DNA of 64,000 nucleotides, taken from Chlamydiota bacterium. GTDB taxonomy: Bacteria; Chlamydiota; Chlamydiia; Chlamydiales; Parachlamydiaceae. Positions within the stretch are counted from its first letter, which is position 1. The number at the start of each line of letters is the position of its first letter. A program made the translations under genes and the position numbers. The notes beneath the pieces are model-generated. The model saw only the letters and a list, made by a program, of their open reading frames with translations, was not told the origin of the DNA and made no database searches. Of this stretch, positions 24,916 through 33,890 are shown one piece after another. The stretch spans positions 17,163 to 81,162 of the forward strand of contig JABDCW010000004.1 in NCBI GenBank assembly GCA_013287905.1, written 5' to 3'.

Positions 24916-27900
24916 ATGACATCTTTACATGTTTTTTATAGCAACCAGATTGAAATATTGTTCCAGCAATTAAAATTTCAATTATTCCATGAGAGCACTC
25001 CTTTTTCTAAACGGATGATCATTGTTCCAAGTACCGCAATGAAGACATGGATTCAATTGCAAATGGCCTTGGATCCTCAATTGGGAATTGCCTTTGGAGT
25101 AGAAATTCACCTGCTGGAAACGGCTGTGCAGAAACTGTTGCCCAAAGAGGGCGAAGAACCGACGATCCTGGCCCTTACCTTTGCTCTTGAATCGACAATG
25201 GAAAAGGTCCTTAATCACCCGGATCAATACCAAAGTCCCCATTGGAAAGTTTTGCTCGACTACTTAAACCTGGACTCCGCCCGTTTACCGAGGCGGATAT
25301 GTGCATTAAGCGCAACATTGGCAAAACTATTTGCGGCCTACGGAAATGACGCAGCCGGCTGTTTTTCAAATTGGCAAACCGGTCAGCCCTCATTTGCGTG
25401 GCAAAAACATCTTTGGGAAGAAATGGAAAAGCTCTACGCCCCATGGAATTACCCAAATCGAAAACTTAAAGTTAAAAATATCCAATGCCGGCACCAGATT
25501 CATCTTTTTGGCTTTAGCTTTTTAAGCAAAAACCATCATCAATTTTTTAAAGAAATTACAGGCTCTACCAAGGTCAATTATTACCTCCCCTCCCCTTGCT
25601 GTCAATTTTGGCGGGATGTTTTATCCGACAAAGAAAGCATGCGGCTACGCGATTTTTGGCACAAACAAAATGTCCCCGAATCAAACCAACTCCACCTGGA
25701 AGAACTCTTGCGAGATAAAAATGCATTATTGGCAAATTTTGGAAGGCTTGGGCGGGAATTCCTTGCCCAATTTGATTCGGATGATTTTCAAACGGGAGAG
25801 CGCTACCTTCTTCCTGCGGGAATACAAGACCACCAGGCCTATAGCGACCTTATTTCAGACGCGTTTGGATTTTCCGGAAACAAACACCCGCTGACTATGT
25901 TGGAGGCTGTGCAGGCAGATATTGCCTTACTGAGAAACCCCAAAACAACGGAAAAAGTTGTTTTTGAAAGTAATGACCACACTATCGAGGTCCATGCAGT
26001 TCCCAAACAAATACGCGAGGTGCAGGTTGTTTACGATATTATCATGAATATTATCGACCGGCACCGCTCCTCTGAGATTCCGGTTACTCCTCAGGACATT
26101 CTTGTCATGGCTCCCGACATTTCCCTCTATTCCCCAATGATTAACCACGTGTTTCACAATCCGGAAAGCCGGCTTGAGGTCAATTTGATCAATGCAAAGC
26201 CTTTGTCCCAATACCCTCTGATACAAGGCTATCGCAGGCTGCTTCAATTAGCTACGGGGCGTTTAGAGATCTCCGACTTCCTCCAACTTCTCGAACATCA
26301 GGGTTTTTGCAAGCGGCAAGGGTTTACCGACGATGACATTATTGCCATCAAACAATGGATCATCAGTGCTGATATTCGTTGGGGGTGTAATATCGATCAC
26401 CGCAACGCATTATTAAAAAGGAAAACCTGCAAAAACAAAATGGGAGAGGATTTAGCGATTGGTACATGGGAGCATGGCCTTGGAAGACTTCTTGAAGGTT
26501 TGGCTGTTTCCTCAACTGAAGAACATAGCGAAGATCTTCCATTTTCTCCATTGGAGGGGATCTCGTCTAACCAAAGTGAACTTTTCGGGCAATTTATCGA
26601 ATTATTCCATTCTTTGGTGTCTGATCTCGAACCCCTGGTCGACGGGACAAAGTTGACTTTAGTCCAATGGAGTCATTATTTGCAGTCCCTCGCCTATACA
26701 TACTTAATTTTTCAGGGTTCTGCAGATGAGGAGCAGCGGCTATTGTCCTCGCACCTCGAAATCTTTAAAAATGCTTCCCCCCGACTGGAAAACGAACGAT
26801 TCAGCTATCAGTCGATTGGACCTCGTTTAAATTTAAGTTTTGAAGAAACAGTCCCGCAGTTCGGCACTAACTCCAATTTACAATCAGTTCGTTTCTCACA
26901 GCTATTACCCATGCATACAGTGCCGGCAAAAGTAATCATTTTAATGGGAATGCATGACGGAGCATTTCCGGGAAAAAATCAGGAATCATCGATGAATTTC
27001 CTTAACCGAACTCCTAAAGCTGAGTATCAACCTTCGCAATCCGACTTTGACCGTTACCTGTTCCTCGAAGCTTTACTGTCTGCGAGGCAGTATTTTATCA
27101 TGACCTATATTTCGGAGGCACCGTCAGAATCGCATGAACAGCTGCCAAGTTTACTGGTCAACGAGCTATTGGAGTATATGGATGAAGCTTTTGCACTGCC
27201 GCAGGGCTCTCCATCATCGCGCTGTTTTACCCAGCACCCCATAGTCCCCTTTCACCACTCCTATTTTACTGCCGACACCTCTTTTAAAAGCTATTCTCAA
27301 AGCTACTATAGAGCAGCTCTTGCACACAGCGGGACAAATAAAAAACAGGCCGCCAACTTGCTTACCGCTTTTCCAAAGCCGGCAGAACTTTTAAGTCTTC
27401 TTCCCTCCCGGCACGTATCCCTTGGAGACTTGAATGCATTTTTAAAAAACCCGTTAAAAATCTACTGCAATCATGTTTTAAAAATACACTTGAATAATGG
27501 CGATGACCGTTTAAAGACCGAGGAAGAGTTGCTTGTTTCTCCTATCCACCGGTCGTTGATTGTCAAGGGATCTGTGTTCGGCGATGCAGCCCACGTACTT
27601 TCCCGGGCAGAAAAAGCAGGAAAGCTGCCAAAGGGGCCTTTTTATCTCTCTGAAAGGGATACCCTTCATCGCGAGATCGAGGAAATGAAGTCCACGCTGC
27701 GGACTTCCGGAATAGACACGGAAAATATTTTTTCAATCGATTTTAGCCCAAAATACTTGTCTCCATCTTACGATGGCAGAAAATGGAAAATACCTCCATT
27801 ACATGTTACAGGAAATTTTTTTAATCAGGTTGCTCTTTGCGGTCACATTGAATATGTCTCTAAAAACGGATTAATTCTATTTGCCCATGATGAATTTGAA

Positions 27901-28326
27901 GAGGCGGTCAAATGCTGGCCGTTGATTGCCGCATTTAACCACCTCATCCACACATATGATCTGGATATTCAGCCCCAAGTGATTTTTGTCAAAAAAGCAA
28001 AAGCCGCTAAAAAACCGCTAAATTTTGGAAATCCCGGACAATTAGTTGAAATCCTGTTGGACTACTATTTAAAAAACAATCGGATACTATCTCCATTACT
28101 GCCCGAATGGACCTATGATATCATGCAAGCTTCTGTGGATGCATTAACTGAAAAGTTCAAAAAGCCCGTCAACGATGAATTTTATCCCATTTATAATGAA
28201 TACCTCAGGTGGTTGAAAATGACCTCGCCGGGGCTTGCTGTCGAAACGGCAATCACCCATTGGCAGCCGGTTGCGCAAAACCTATTTGCCGAGATGGAAA
28301 AAGCGTGGTATTCCCGGTCAAAATGA
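24916..28326 (+). CDS. recC: Exodeoxyribonuclease V gamma subunit
   Basis: This is the RecC subunit of the RecBCD helicase-nuclease, 1136 residues, close to the E. coli length. The start LHVFYSNQIEILFQQL matches the family (YxSNxxExL). The inactivated helicase folds are suggested by segments such as LLPMHTVPAKVIILMGMHDGAFP, which matches the RecC block around the degenerate motifs, and by the nuclease-like C-terminal domain. RecC has lost its own catalysis and recognises Chi in E. coli. recB and recD are not in this window, whereas in Chlamydia recB is adjacent. It ends in a hexamer-repeat hairpin shared with convergent rmuC. Confidence 0.92.
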   Translation: MTSLHVFYSNQIEILFQQLKFQLFHESTPFSKRMIIVPSTAMKTWIQLQMALDPQLGIAFGVEIHLLETAVQKLLPKEGEEPTILALTFALESTMEKVLNHPDQYQSPHWKVLLDYLNLDSARLPRRICALSATLAKLFAAYGNDAAGCFSNWQTGQPSFAWQKHLWEEMEKLYAPWNYPNRKLKVKNIQCRHQIHLFGFSFLSKNHHQFFKEITGSTKVNYYLPSPCCQFWRDVLSDKESMRLRDFWHKQNVPESNQLHLEELLRDKNALLANFGRLGREFLAQFDSDDFQTGERYLLPAGIQDHQAYSDLISDAFGFSGNKHPLTMLEAVQADIALLRNPKTTEKVVFESNDHTIEVHAVPKQIREVQVVYDIIMNIIDRHRSSEIPVTPQDILVMAPDISLYSPMINHVFHNPESRLEVNLINAKPLSQYPLIQGYRRLLQLATGRLEISDFLQLLEHQGFCKRQGFTDDDIIAIKQWIISADIRWGCNIDHRNALLKRKTCKNKMGEDLAIGTWEHGLGRLLEGLAVSSTEEHSEDLPFSPLEGISSNQSELFGQFIELFHSLVSDLEPLVDGTKLTLVQWSHYLQSLAYTYLIFQGSADEEQRLLSSHLEIFKNASPRLENERFSYQSIGPRLNLSFEETVPQFGTNSNLQSVRFSQLLPMHTVPAKVIILMGMHDGAFPGKNQESSMNFLNRTPKAEYQPSQSDFDRYLFLEALLSARQYFIMTYISEAPSESHEQLPSLLVNELLEYMDEAFALPQGSPSSRCFTQHPIVPFHHSYFTADTSFKSYSQSYYRAALAHSGTNKKQAANLLTAFPKPAELLSLLPSRHVSLGDLNAFLKNPLKIYCNHVLKIHLNNGDDRLKTEEELLVSPIHRSLIVKGSVFGDAAHVLSRAEKAGKLPKGPFYLSERDTLHREIEEMKSTLRTSGIDTENIFSIDFSPKYLSPSYDGRKWKIPPLHVTGNFFNQVALCGHIEYVSKNGLILFAHDEFEEAVKCWPLIAAFNHLIHTYDLDIQPQVIFVKKAKAAKKPLNFGNPGQLVEILLDYYLKNNRILSPLLPEWTYDIMQASVDALTEKFKKPVNDEFYPIYNEYLRWLKMTSPGLAVETAITHWQPVAQNLFAEMEKAWYSRSK

Positions 28327-28330
28327 AGAA

Positions 28331-28553
28331 GTGGTTTACGTGCCCGCATTGATTACTCATTTCCGAAGTGCTTTTCGTGCCCGTGAGCGTGCCCGCATTG
28401 ATTACTCATTTCCGAATTTATGCTCCCTCTTGAGATTGGAGGGATAAAAGAATTCGGAAAAGATAAATAGTGCGGGCACGGGCACGGGCACGCTCACGGG
28501 CACGAAAAGCACTTCGGAAATGAGTAGTCAATGCTGGCACGGGCACGAAAATT
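28331..28553. repeat. GTGCCC hexamer hairpin, between convergent recC and rmuC
   Basis: The left side has short GTGCCC runs and the right side GGGCAC runs (about 28470-28504), so the two halves fold together. The flanking words TTCCGAAGTGCTTTTCGTGC and their complement also pair. The same architecture occurs at 42196-42352, 46476-46862 and 60075-60340. It probably ends transcription in both directions. Confidence 0.85.
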
Positions 28554-28557
28554 GTCC

Positions 28558-29916
28558 TTAATCGGTAATGACCACCGTGCGTGCTACGCGATCGACAGTC
28601 TCGAGGGGCGCAATCTCCTGGTCAACTCCTGAGCCAAGCTCCTTAAACTTGCGTGCTGTGACGAGAATCCGCCCTTCTATCGAGCCTACTGCTTTATTAT
28701 AAGACTCAACGGCACGGTCTAAACCTTTGCGGATGTCATCAAAATGCTCTGCCATAATACGTATCCGGTCATGCAGAGTCTTTCCAAGGTCGCAAATTTG
28801 CTGGGCATTTTTGGCGATCAATTCTTGTTTCCAACCATATGCCACTGAGCGCAATAAAGCAATCAACGTTGTCGGGGTGGCCAAAATGATCCGCTGTTCG
28901 ACCCCATATTCGATCAGGGTTGGATCGAATTCCAAAGCTGCGCTGAAAAATGGCTCGCCCGGGAGGAAAAGAACGACGAACTCAGGCGCTGCAGTAAACT
29001 GTTCCCAATACGATTTAGCCGCCAATTGCATGATATGTGCACGCACTTGTCTCGCATGCTCCTGCAACTTTAATTGCCGCGCCTCTTCCGATGATTCCAA
29101 CGCTTCCAGGTACGCTTTTAATGGAGTTTTTGCATCGACGACAATTTGCTTGTGATTGGGCAGTTTAACCACAAGATCGGGGCGTAGCTTCCTGTCATCG
29201 GCATTGACGTTTTCCTGCTGGACAAAATCGCAATGTTCGATCATCCCCGCCATTTCGACGACCCGTTTTAACTGAATTTCACCCCAACGTCCCCGTGCCT
29301 GAGGCATTTTTAATGCTTTGACAAGGTTGGAAGTTTCTGTCTGCAATTGAATGTGCGAATTGGCCATCGCTTTGACTTGTTCGCTGAGAGAGGTATAGGC
29401 GCCAATGCGGTATTTTTCTGTTTCCTGAAATTTATGGTCAAACCGGTCCAGGGATTCCTTAATCGGCTTGACCATTTCGTCAATCGCCTGCTTTCGCATC
29501 TGCAGATCGACCTTTGCTGTTTCCTGAAATCGTTCCAGCTTTGTCGTTGCCAATTCCAAAAAGGATTGGCTGTTGTTTTTTAATGCATCTGCAGATAATA
29601 CTTTAAATGAATTTTGCAGCGTAGTTTGCGATTGTTGCAGCAGCTCGATTTTTTCCTGAAAAGCTTTGCTTTGTTCCTGCAATTGCGTTTCGGCAACAGT
29701 CCGCCGCTCATTGGCCAGCTGATTTTCCGCTCTTAAATTCAGAGCTTCTTGTTTTAACAGGTCAATACTTTGCTGCAGGGCGTGTCCGTTTTGCGTTTGA
29801 TTTGCATATTTTTCTTGCCATAGAATAATGCTAACATGCATCTTTTTAAACAAAATGACAAGCCATGCGATGATAGCAATCCCTGTTACAATGCCCGCTG
29901 CTAATATAATGTACAT
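28558..29916 (-). CDS. rmuC: DNA recombination protein RmuC
   Basis: This 452-residue RmuC protein is predicted to limit inversions and process recombination intermediates. It has an N-terminal membrane helix ([20 protein letters not shown]), then a long coiled coil to about residue 180. The conserved RmuC nuclease-like domain follows, with [35 protein letters not shown] and [12 protein letters not shown]. The start at 29916 is chosen because the longer ATG at 29988 would overlap the start of the divergent phosphatase gene. The ribosome-binding site is weak at either position. Confidence 0.9.
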
Positions 29917-29957
29917 AAATACCGTGATATATTTTTCAAATCTGCTGGTAATATAGA

Positions 29958-30656
29958 ATGAAAAGCTTTTTTCTTCAACATAAAGCATGGACTTTTCCCG
30001 TGTTGCTGGTACTGATGATCACCCCGTTTACCCCTGCAATTGATCTTGCAATCGAGAATTTCTTTTACCATGGCCATGGTCTGTTTTTGCAAAATGAATT
30101 TTTCAGTTTTATTTATAGCTACGCTATAGTGCCAGCCCAGCTCACGGTTGCGATTGCTCTATTCTGTTTTGCCGGTTCTTATTATTTTCCGGCTTTAAGA
30201 AAATACCGGGCGATTGCCTCTGTCTTAGTATTTACCCTTGCAATAGGCTCCGGCCTGATTATTCATCTTGTCCTTAAAGATCATTGGGGCAGGCCTCGCC
30301 CGCGGCAGGTCGTCGAGTTTGGAGGGGTACAAAATTTTAGACCTTACTACTCCCCTGATTTCAATACGCAAAAAGAACCATCCAAATCCTTTTCTTGCGG
30401 ACATTGCACCATGGGATTTTATTTTTTTTCCTTTATCGCACTTGGGCTCTATTTGCACAACACATGGTTCTTGTGGTCGGGAATTATCCTGTCGGCAACC
30501 CTTGGCAGTTTGCTCTCTCTAACCCGGATGTCCCAGGGAGCGCATTTTTTTTCCGATGTCATGATCTCTGCGCTCATCATGTGGCTGACTGCCCTTTATG
30601 TCACAAATTTGAGCTTCCGGTTATTCGGCACCTCCTCTCCTAAGAAAAGCCAATGA
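29958..30656 (+). CDS. PAP2 family lipid phosphatase (LpxE-like)
   Basis: This 232-residue inner-membrane phosphatase has about six helices. The three PAP2 motifs are present: KDHWGRPRP, then [11 protein letters not shown] in place of the usual PSGH, and [12 protein letters not shown] with the catalytic histidine and aspartate. The VEFGG segment after motif 1 recalls lipid A 1-phosphatase LpxE. Likely substrates are lipid A or undecaprenyl phosphates in the periplasmic leaflet. Its last four bases overlap the lexA start (ATGA), so the two are co-transcribed. Confidence 0.85.
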
Positions 30657-31282
30657 AGGGATTGACGGTAAAACAAAGGCGTATCGCCGACTACATTCGG
30701 GAATTTGTTGCCGACCATCGCCATTCCCCCAATTATCGGGAAATTGCGAATCACTTTGGTCTGGCCTCATTAGGGTCTGTTCATAAATATATTCAAATTC
30801 TAAAAAATAAAGGGGTATTGGCCGATGATCGTTTCAGGACGCTCACTCTCATAGAAGGACCCCGCGATGAAAAGCAGACCGCAAACAACAATTGCGAGAT
30901 CCCATTCATAGGCATTATCACAGAAAATAAGCCGATCCAGACCTTTTCTCACCCCCAAATGATCCATATCCCTCAAATGCTTATTGAAAATCCGGAAAAA
31001 ACGTATGCGCTCCAAGTCAAAGGACATTTCTTAAATGAAGAAATGATTGCCGACGGCGACATGTTGATTATTGAAGCTAAGCAAGACGCAGATCCCGGAG
31101 ATGTCGTTATTGCCTCCATTAATGAAGCCTATACCGTCGTCAAGCGCTACCAGTTTCATGAGACCTCGGTACAGCTCGTGGGGTGTTATCACGACCGCTA
31201 TCCCATCTTATTGCGTCCTGAAGACATCGAAATTCAAGGGATTTTACTGACGGTGATCCGCACCTTTTCGCCCCGGGAATAA
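30653..31282 (+). CDS. lexA: LexA-like repressor lacking autocleavage residues
   Basis: This 209-residue protein has the LexA layout. An N-terminal winged helix-turn-helix (LTVKQRRIADYIREF, then SPNYREIANHFGLASLGSVHKYIQIL) precedes an S24-type C-terminal domain. The protease part is degenerate. In the position of the catalytic serine (VxGxSM in E. coli) the sequence is VKGHFL, so Phe126 replaces Ser. The Ala-Gly cleavage site is replaced by Glu-Asn in IITENKP. The lysine is kept (TVVKRYQ, K164). It should bind DNA and dimerise but not cleave itself in the usual way. It overlaps the PAP2 gene by four bases, an unusual partner for LexA. Confidence 0.85.
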   Translation: MKGLTVKQRRIADYIREFVADHRHSPNYREIANHFGLASLGSVHKYIQILKNKGVLADDRFRTLTLIEGPRDEKQTANNNCEIPFIGIITENKPIQTFSHPQMIHIPQMLIENPEKTYALQVKGHFLNEEMIADGDMLIIEAKQDADPGDVVIASINEAYTVVKRYQFHETSVQLVGCYHDRYPILLRPEDIEIQGILLTVIRTFSPRE

Positions 31283-31284
31283 GA

Positions 31285-31431
31285 TTAGAATCCAAAGGCT
31301 AGGTCATTAAGATTCATATTTGCTCCGGCTGCATAAGCTGGAGGAGGAGCGATTATTGCAGTCGTGAAAGCAACCGCAGTAATAATCCCAACCATATTAT
31401 GAGTAAGAGCAAGTTTGAGAAAATTAGCCAC
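31285..31431 (-). CDS. Small exported peptide (48 residues)
   Basis: A GTG start at 31431 has AAGGAG six bases upstream and opens 48 codons. The product begins ANFLKLALTHNM, has a hydrophobic core (VGIITAVAFTTAIIA) and a signal-peptidase-like site after PPPAYA. That leaves a mature tail of only about 14 residues (ending NLNDLAFGF). The stop lies 2 bases from the lexA stop on the other strand. Ribosome-binding site and signal-peptide grammar support a real gene. The function is unknown. Confidence 0.5.
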   Translation of the reverse strand: MANFLKLALTHNMVGIITAVAFTTAIIAPPPAYAAGANMNLNDLAFGF

Positions 31432-31482
31432 AAGGATCTCCTTTTTATTTTTTTTGTGTATTTGATGTCAAAGATATCTAAT

Positions 31483-31587
31483 TCATAGAACAGGGTTTTC
31501 CAAAAAAAAAAACGAAAAAACAAAGGTAAACCCAATTATTGCTAAATAAATAGGAATATTTTCTGTCCCTGTAATTACGAAATTCAT
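31483..31587 (-). CDS. Possible hydrophobic micro-peptide (34 residues)
   Basis: An ATG at 31587 preceded by AGAGG opens 34 codons (starting MNFVITGTENIPIYLAIIG) that encode one membrane-spanning segment. The frame crosses a run of 11 thymines, where slippage would shift it into another hydrophobic frame. It lies just upstream of the 48-residue peptide on the same strand. Support is limited to the ribosome-binding site and composition. Confidence 0.25.
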   Translation of the reverse strand: MNFVITGTENIPIYLAIIGFTFVFSFFFLENPVL

Positions 31588-31617
31588 TTATAAACCTCTA
31601 TGACTAATCCAAATAAG

Positions 31618-31836
31618 CCTTGTTGCATAATTCCAAATAAATACAAGTCTTTGATAACTAATTAACTACCACAGAGATCACAGAAAACACAGAGAGGGGG
31701 TAGAAAATTAGAATGTGGTTTAAACAATAGTAAGGAGACATGTCTATATTTTATCTACTCTCTTGTTCTCTGTGATCTCTGTGGTAGTTAGTTAATTATT
31801 AAAGACTTGTATTTATTTGGAATTATGCAACAAGGC
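31618..31836. repeat. MITE-like inverted repeat with about 80-bp arms
   Basis: The left arm (about 31618-31697, starting GCCTTGTTGCATAATTCC) and right arm (about 31757-31836) are near-perfect reverse complements around a 60-bp centre. The inner part of each arm is the CACAGAG motif seen in other repeats; the outer part is unique here. The remaining gap up to 31987 contains the promoter of the next gene. Confidence 0.9.
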
Positions 31837-31923
31837 ATTTTTGAAAAAGGTTTATTATTCATGCTTTTTTTATTTTTTGAGTATTTTTAATATTTGAAAT
31901 TTAAATTAATATTTTTTATATAA

Positions 31924-31953
31924 TTGTTTGTTAAATACAATTTATCTTATAAT
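31924..31953 (+). promoter_or_regulatory. Sigma-70 type promoter of the PTP-SH2 gene
   Basis: TTGTTT (31924-31929), an 18-base spacer and TATAAT (31948-31953) lie 34 bases before the ATG at 31988. GAGG precedes that ATG. Confidence 0.5.
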
Positions 31954-31987
31954 AAAATTAACAAAAAAATTGTTTTATGAGGCAAGT

Positions 31988-33769
31988 ATGCATATTCAAC
32001 GTCAGGATGATGGAAGATTTCATTTTAAAGTGCCGGATGCAAAGAGTAGAGAGCCACAAGGGGTGGCACGTGGCATTAAAGGATATACCGGACTTATTGG
32101 CAGGATCTTAAATCTTTTTGGCAGTAAATTTTTTAAAATTGAAAATGAAGCGGGGAAAGCAATCTATTTGAATCGGGCAAGTACCATTCATTGGCTAAAA
32201 GCGGCGGGTGCCATTACTTCGGGCATAATTCCCCAAGAAGTCCAAAAATGCAATAATAAGGCGATCAAAGTGATTTTAAATCAATTGGACCGCTCATTTT
32301 CAGATGTGAAATCCGACAGTCCAGTCGATGTTGCGCCGGCAAAGAATGATGCATTGCCTGTGCCGCAAAAGAAAGAAGCTGTAGTGCCGAAGCCGCCAAA
32401 AGAGCCTATGCTGCCGAAGGAAGATGCATTGCCAGTGCCGACAAAAGCAGAGCCTGAGCCGCCAAAGAAAGAGGCTGTGCCGCAAAAGAAGGAAGCTGTA
32501 ATGCCGGAGCCGCCAAAAGAGCCTGTGCTGCCAAAGAAAGAGCCTGAGCCACAAAAGAAAGAGGCTGTAGTGCCGGAGCCGCCAAAAGAGCCTGTGCTGC
32601 CCGTTAATGCCCTTGCAGGTGCCAGTGAACTTCCACCACAACTACAAGAAGCGCCTATTGAACCTTCAGGGATAAGTGACTTAACCCCTGATCATCAAAA
32701 AGATTTTGCTTCCCTTCCCTATGCCCAAGGAACTCCACCAGATAAAAAATTACATATAGATTGTGGAGAAGAGACAGTAGGCAGGTTTAAAGATATTCAT
32801 CTTACCTTGGCAAATCAGGTTACAGGAACAGATGGAACGCTTTTTCATGCAAACCATGTTCAATTTGACGGGATACAGACAAAATACATTGCTGCACAGA
32901 CACCTGTTGATAAAGTACGAGCCGGAAAATTTTTGGAAGCTCTGCGAGAGAAAAATTGCCATCATCTGGTATGGTTAGTGCCTCCTGATGAAGTTCAAAA
33001 CACTGGACTCAATATATATCCACTTGAAAAGGGCAAAACGATACCGGGTTACCGCTGTATTGAAACCTCTACAGATGAAAGTAGCGGAAGGGTAAAAATT
33101 GTTGTACAGTCTGACGATAAACAGCATACACTCACCATTCATCAAATCAAGGCATGGGGGGATCATCGGGCTCCCGATGTCGATCTTTTATGCAAGTTTA
33201 GGGAGAGTGTGGAACAGGACATAGGAGACAGTCAAGGCACGCTTGCCGTCTCATGCAGAGCTGGAATTGGTCGTACAGGTACCTACATTGCCATCGATGC
33301 TGCAGTTAAGGGGCAAAAAAAGCCTCATGAAATAAAACCCCTTGTTGCTGCGCTTAGAGAACAAAGGTATGGTGCTATTCAATCTCAGGATCAATACAAG
33401 TCGGTTTTTCAGGCTGTCGACATGATAAAAAATCGACCTGTATCGAATCAGCCCCAATCGCTAAAAGACATTTTGCTGTCAAAACAGAAAAAAATTAACG
33501 AAAAAAGCGCACAAAATGCATTAATTGGCACTCCAATAGGAACGTACATTATTCGTCTATCTAAAGAAGAGGGATTTATCACCCTTACTGTTAAAATAAA
33601 TGACACATTCGACCTAAACTCCAACTATATGAACGCTCGCATTAAAATAACTGCTGAAGGAAAAGTGCAATTCGACGGTAAGATTTATGAGAATGAGAAT
33701 GATCTTTTAGACACAATAAAGACTAAATTGAAACTTGAGAGTTTAGCCCCATACCAAGGCCTTATCTAA
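31988..33769 (+). CDS. Protein tyrosine phosphatase with C-terminal SH2-like domain
   Basis: This 593-residue protein is a probable secreted effector. Residues 1-110 are a helical N-terminal domain. Residues 115-215 are Pro/Lys/Glu repeats (PPKEPVLPKK type). Residues about 250-483 form a classical PTP domain. It has KYIAAQTP (family YIATQGP), a WPD-loop equivalent W390-G-D392 and the P-loop CRAGIGRTG with Cys423 and Arg429, followed by a Q-loop-like QSQDQYKSVFQAV. The histidine usually before the cysteine is serine. Residues about 505-590 fit an SH2 domain. GTYIIRLS corresponds to the GTFLVRxS strand with phosphotyrosine-binding Arg523; GFITLTVKI and a terminal ENENDLLDTI match the following strands and helix. 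The start at 31988 has GAGG upstream; the upstream ATG overlaps the promoter. Confidence 0.85.
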   Translation: MHIQRQDDGRFHFKVPDAKSREPQGVARGIKGYTGLIGRILNLFGSKFFKIENEAGKAIYLNRASTIHWLKAAGAITSGIIPQEVQKCNNKAIKVILNQLDRSFSDVKSDSPVDVAPAKNDALPVPQKKEAVVPKPPKEPMLPKEDALPVPTKAEPEPPKKEAVPQKKEAVMPEPPKEPVLPKKEPEPQKKEAVVPEPPKEPVLPVNALAGASELPPQLQEAPIEPSGISDLTPDHQKDFASLPYAQGTPPDKKLHIDCGEETVGRFKDIHLTLANQVTGTDGTLFHANHVQFDGIQTKYIAAQTPVDKVRAGKFLEALREKNCHHLVWLVPPDEVQNTGLNIYPLEKGKTIPGYRCIETSTDESSGRVKIVVQSDDKQHTLTIHQIKAWGDHRAPDVDLLCKFRESVEQDIGDSQGTLAVSCRAGIGRTGTYIAIDAAVKGQKKPHEIKPLVAALREQRYGAIQSQDQYKSVFQAVDMIKNRPVSNQPQSLKDILLSKQKKINEKSAQNALIGTPIGTYIIRLSKEEGFITLTVKINDTFDLNSNYMNARIKITAEGKVQFDGKIYENENDLLDTIKTKLKLESLAPYQGLI

Positions 33770-33780
33770 TTGTTTCAAAA

Positions 33781-33798
33781 TTACCGTTATAACAGTAA
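33781..33798. promoter_or_regulatory. Operator-like inverted repeat, site 1
   Basis: TTAC-N10-GTAA within a longer palindrome (CAAAATTAC...GTAATTTTG). The same 18-bp architecture recurs at 33853-33870, with centres 72 bp apart. Both precede the HipB-like regulator. Confidence 0.5.
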
Positions 33799-33852
33799 TT
33801 TTGAATCAAAGGGTACGTTAGATAGTGACATTTTTTTCAAAATACCCTATAT

Positions 33853-33870
33853 TTACTGTAATGGCGGTAA
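33853..33870. promoter_or_regulatory. Operator-like inverted repeat, site 2
   Basis: The second TTAC-N10-GTAA element, ending 20 bases before the start of the HTH gene at 33891. Paired operators of fixed architecture are typical of HipB-type autoregulation; the assignment is inference. Confidence 0.5.
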
Positions 33871-33890
33871 TTTAAATTGTTTTACATATT

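Noticed and set aside
31353..31535. 60-residue hydrophobic frame on the minus strand
   Set aside because: It overlaps the better supported 48-codon gene in another frame and has no ribosome-binding site; it starts next to a T-run.
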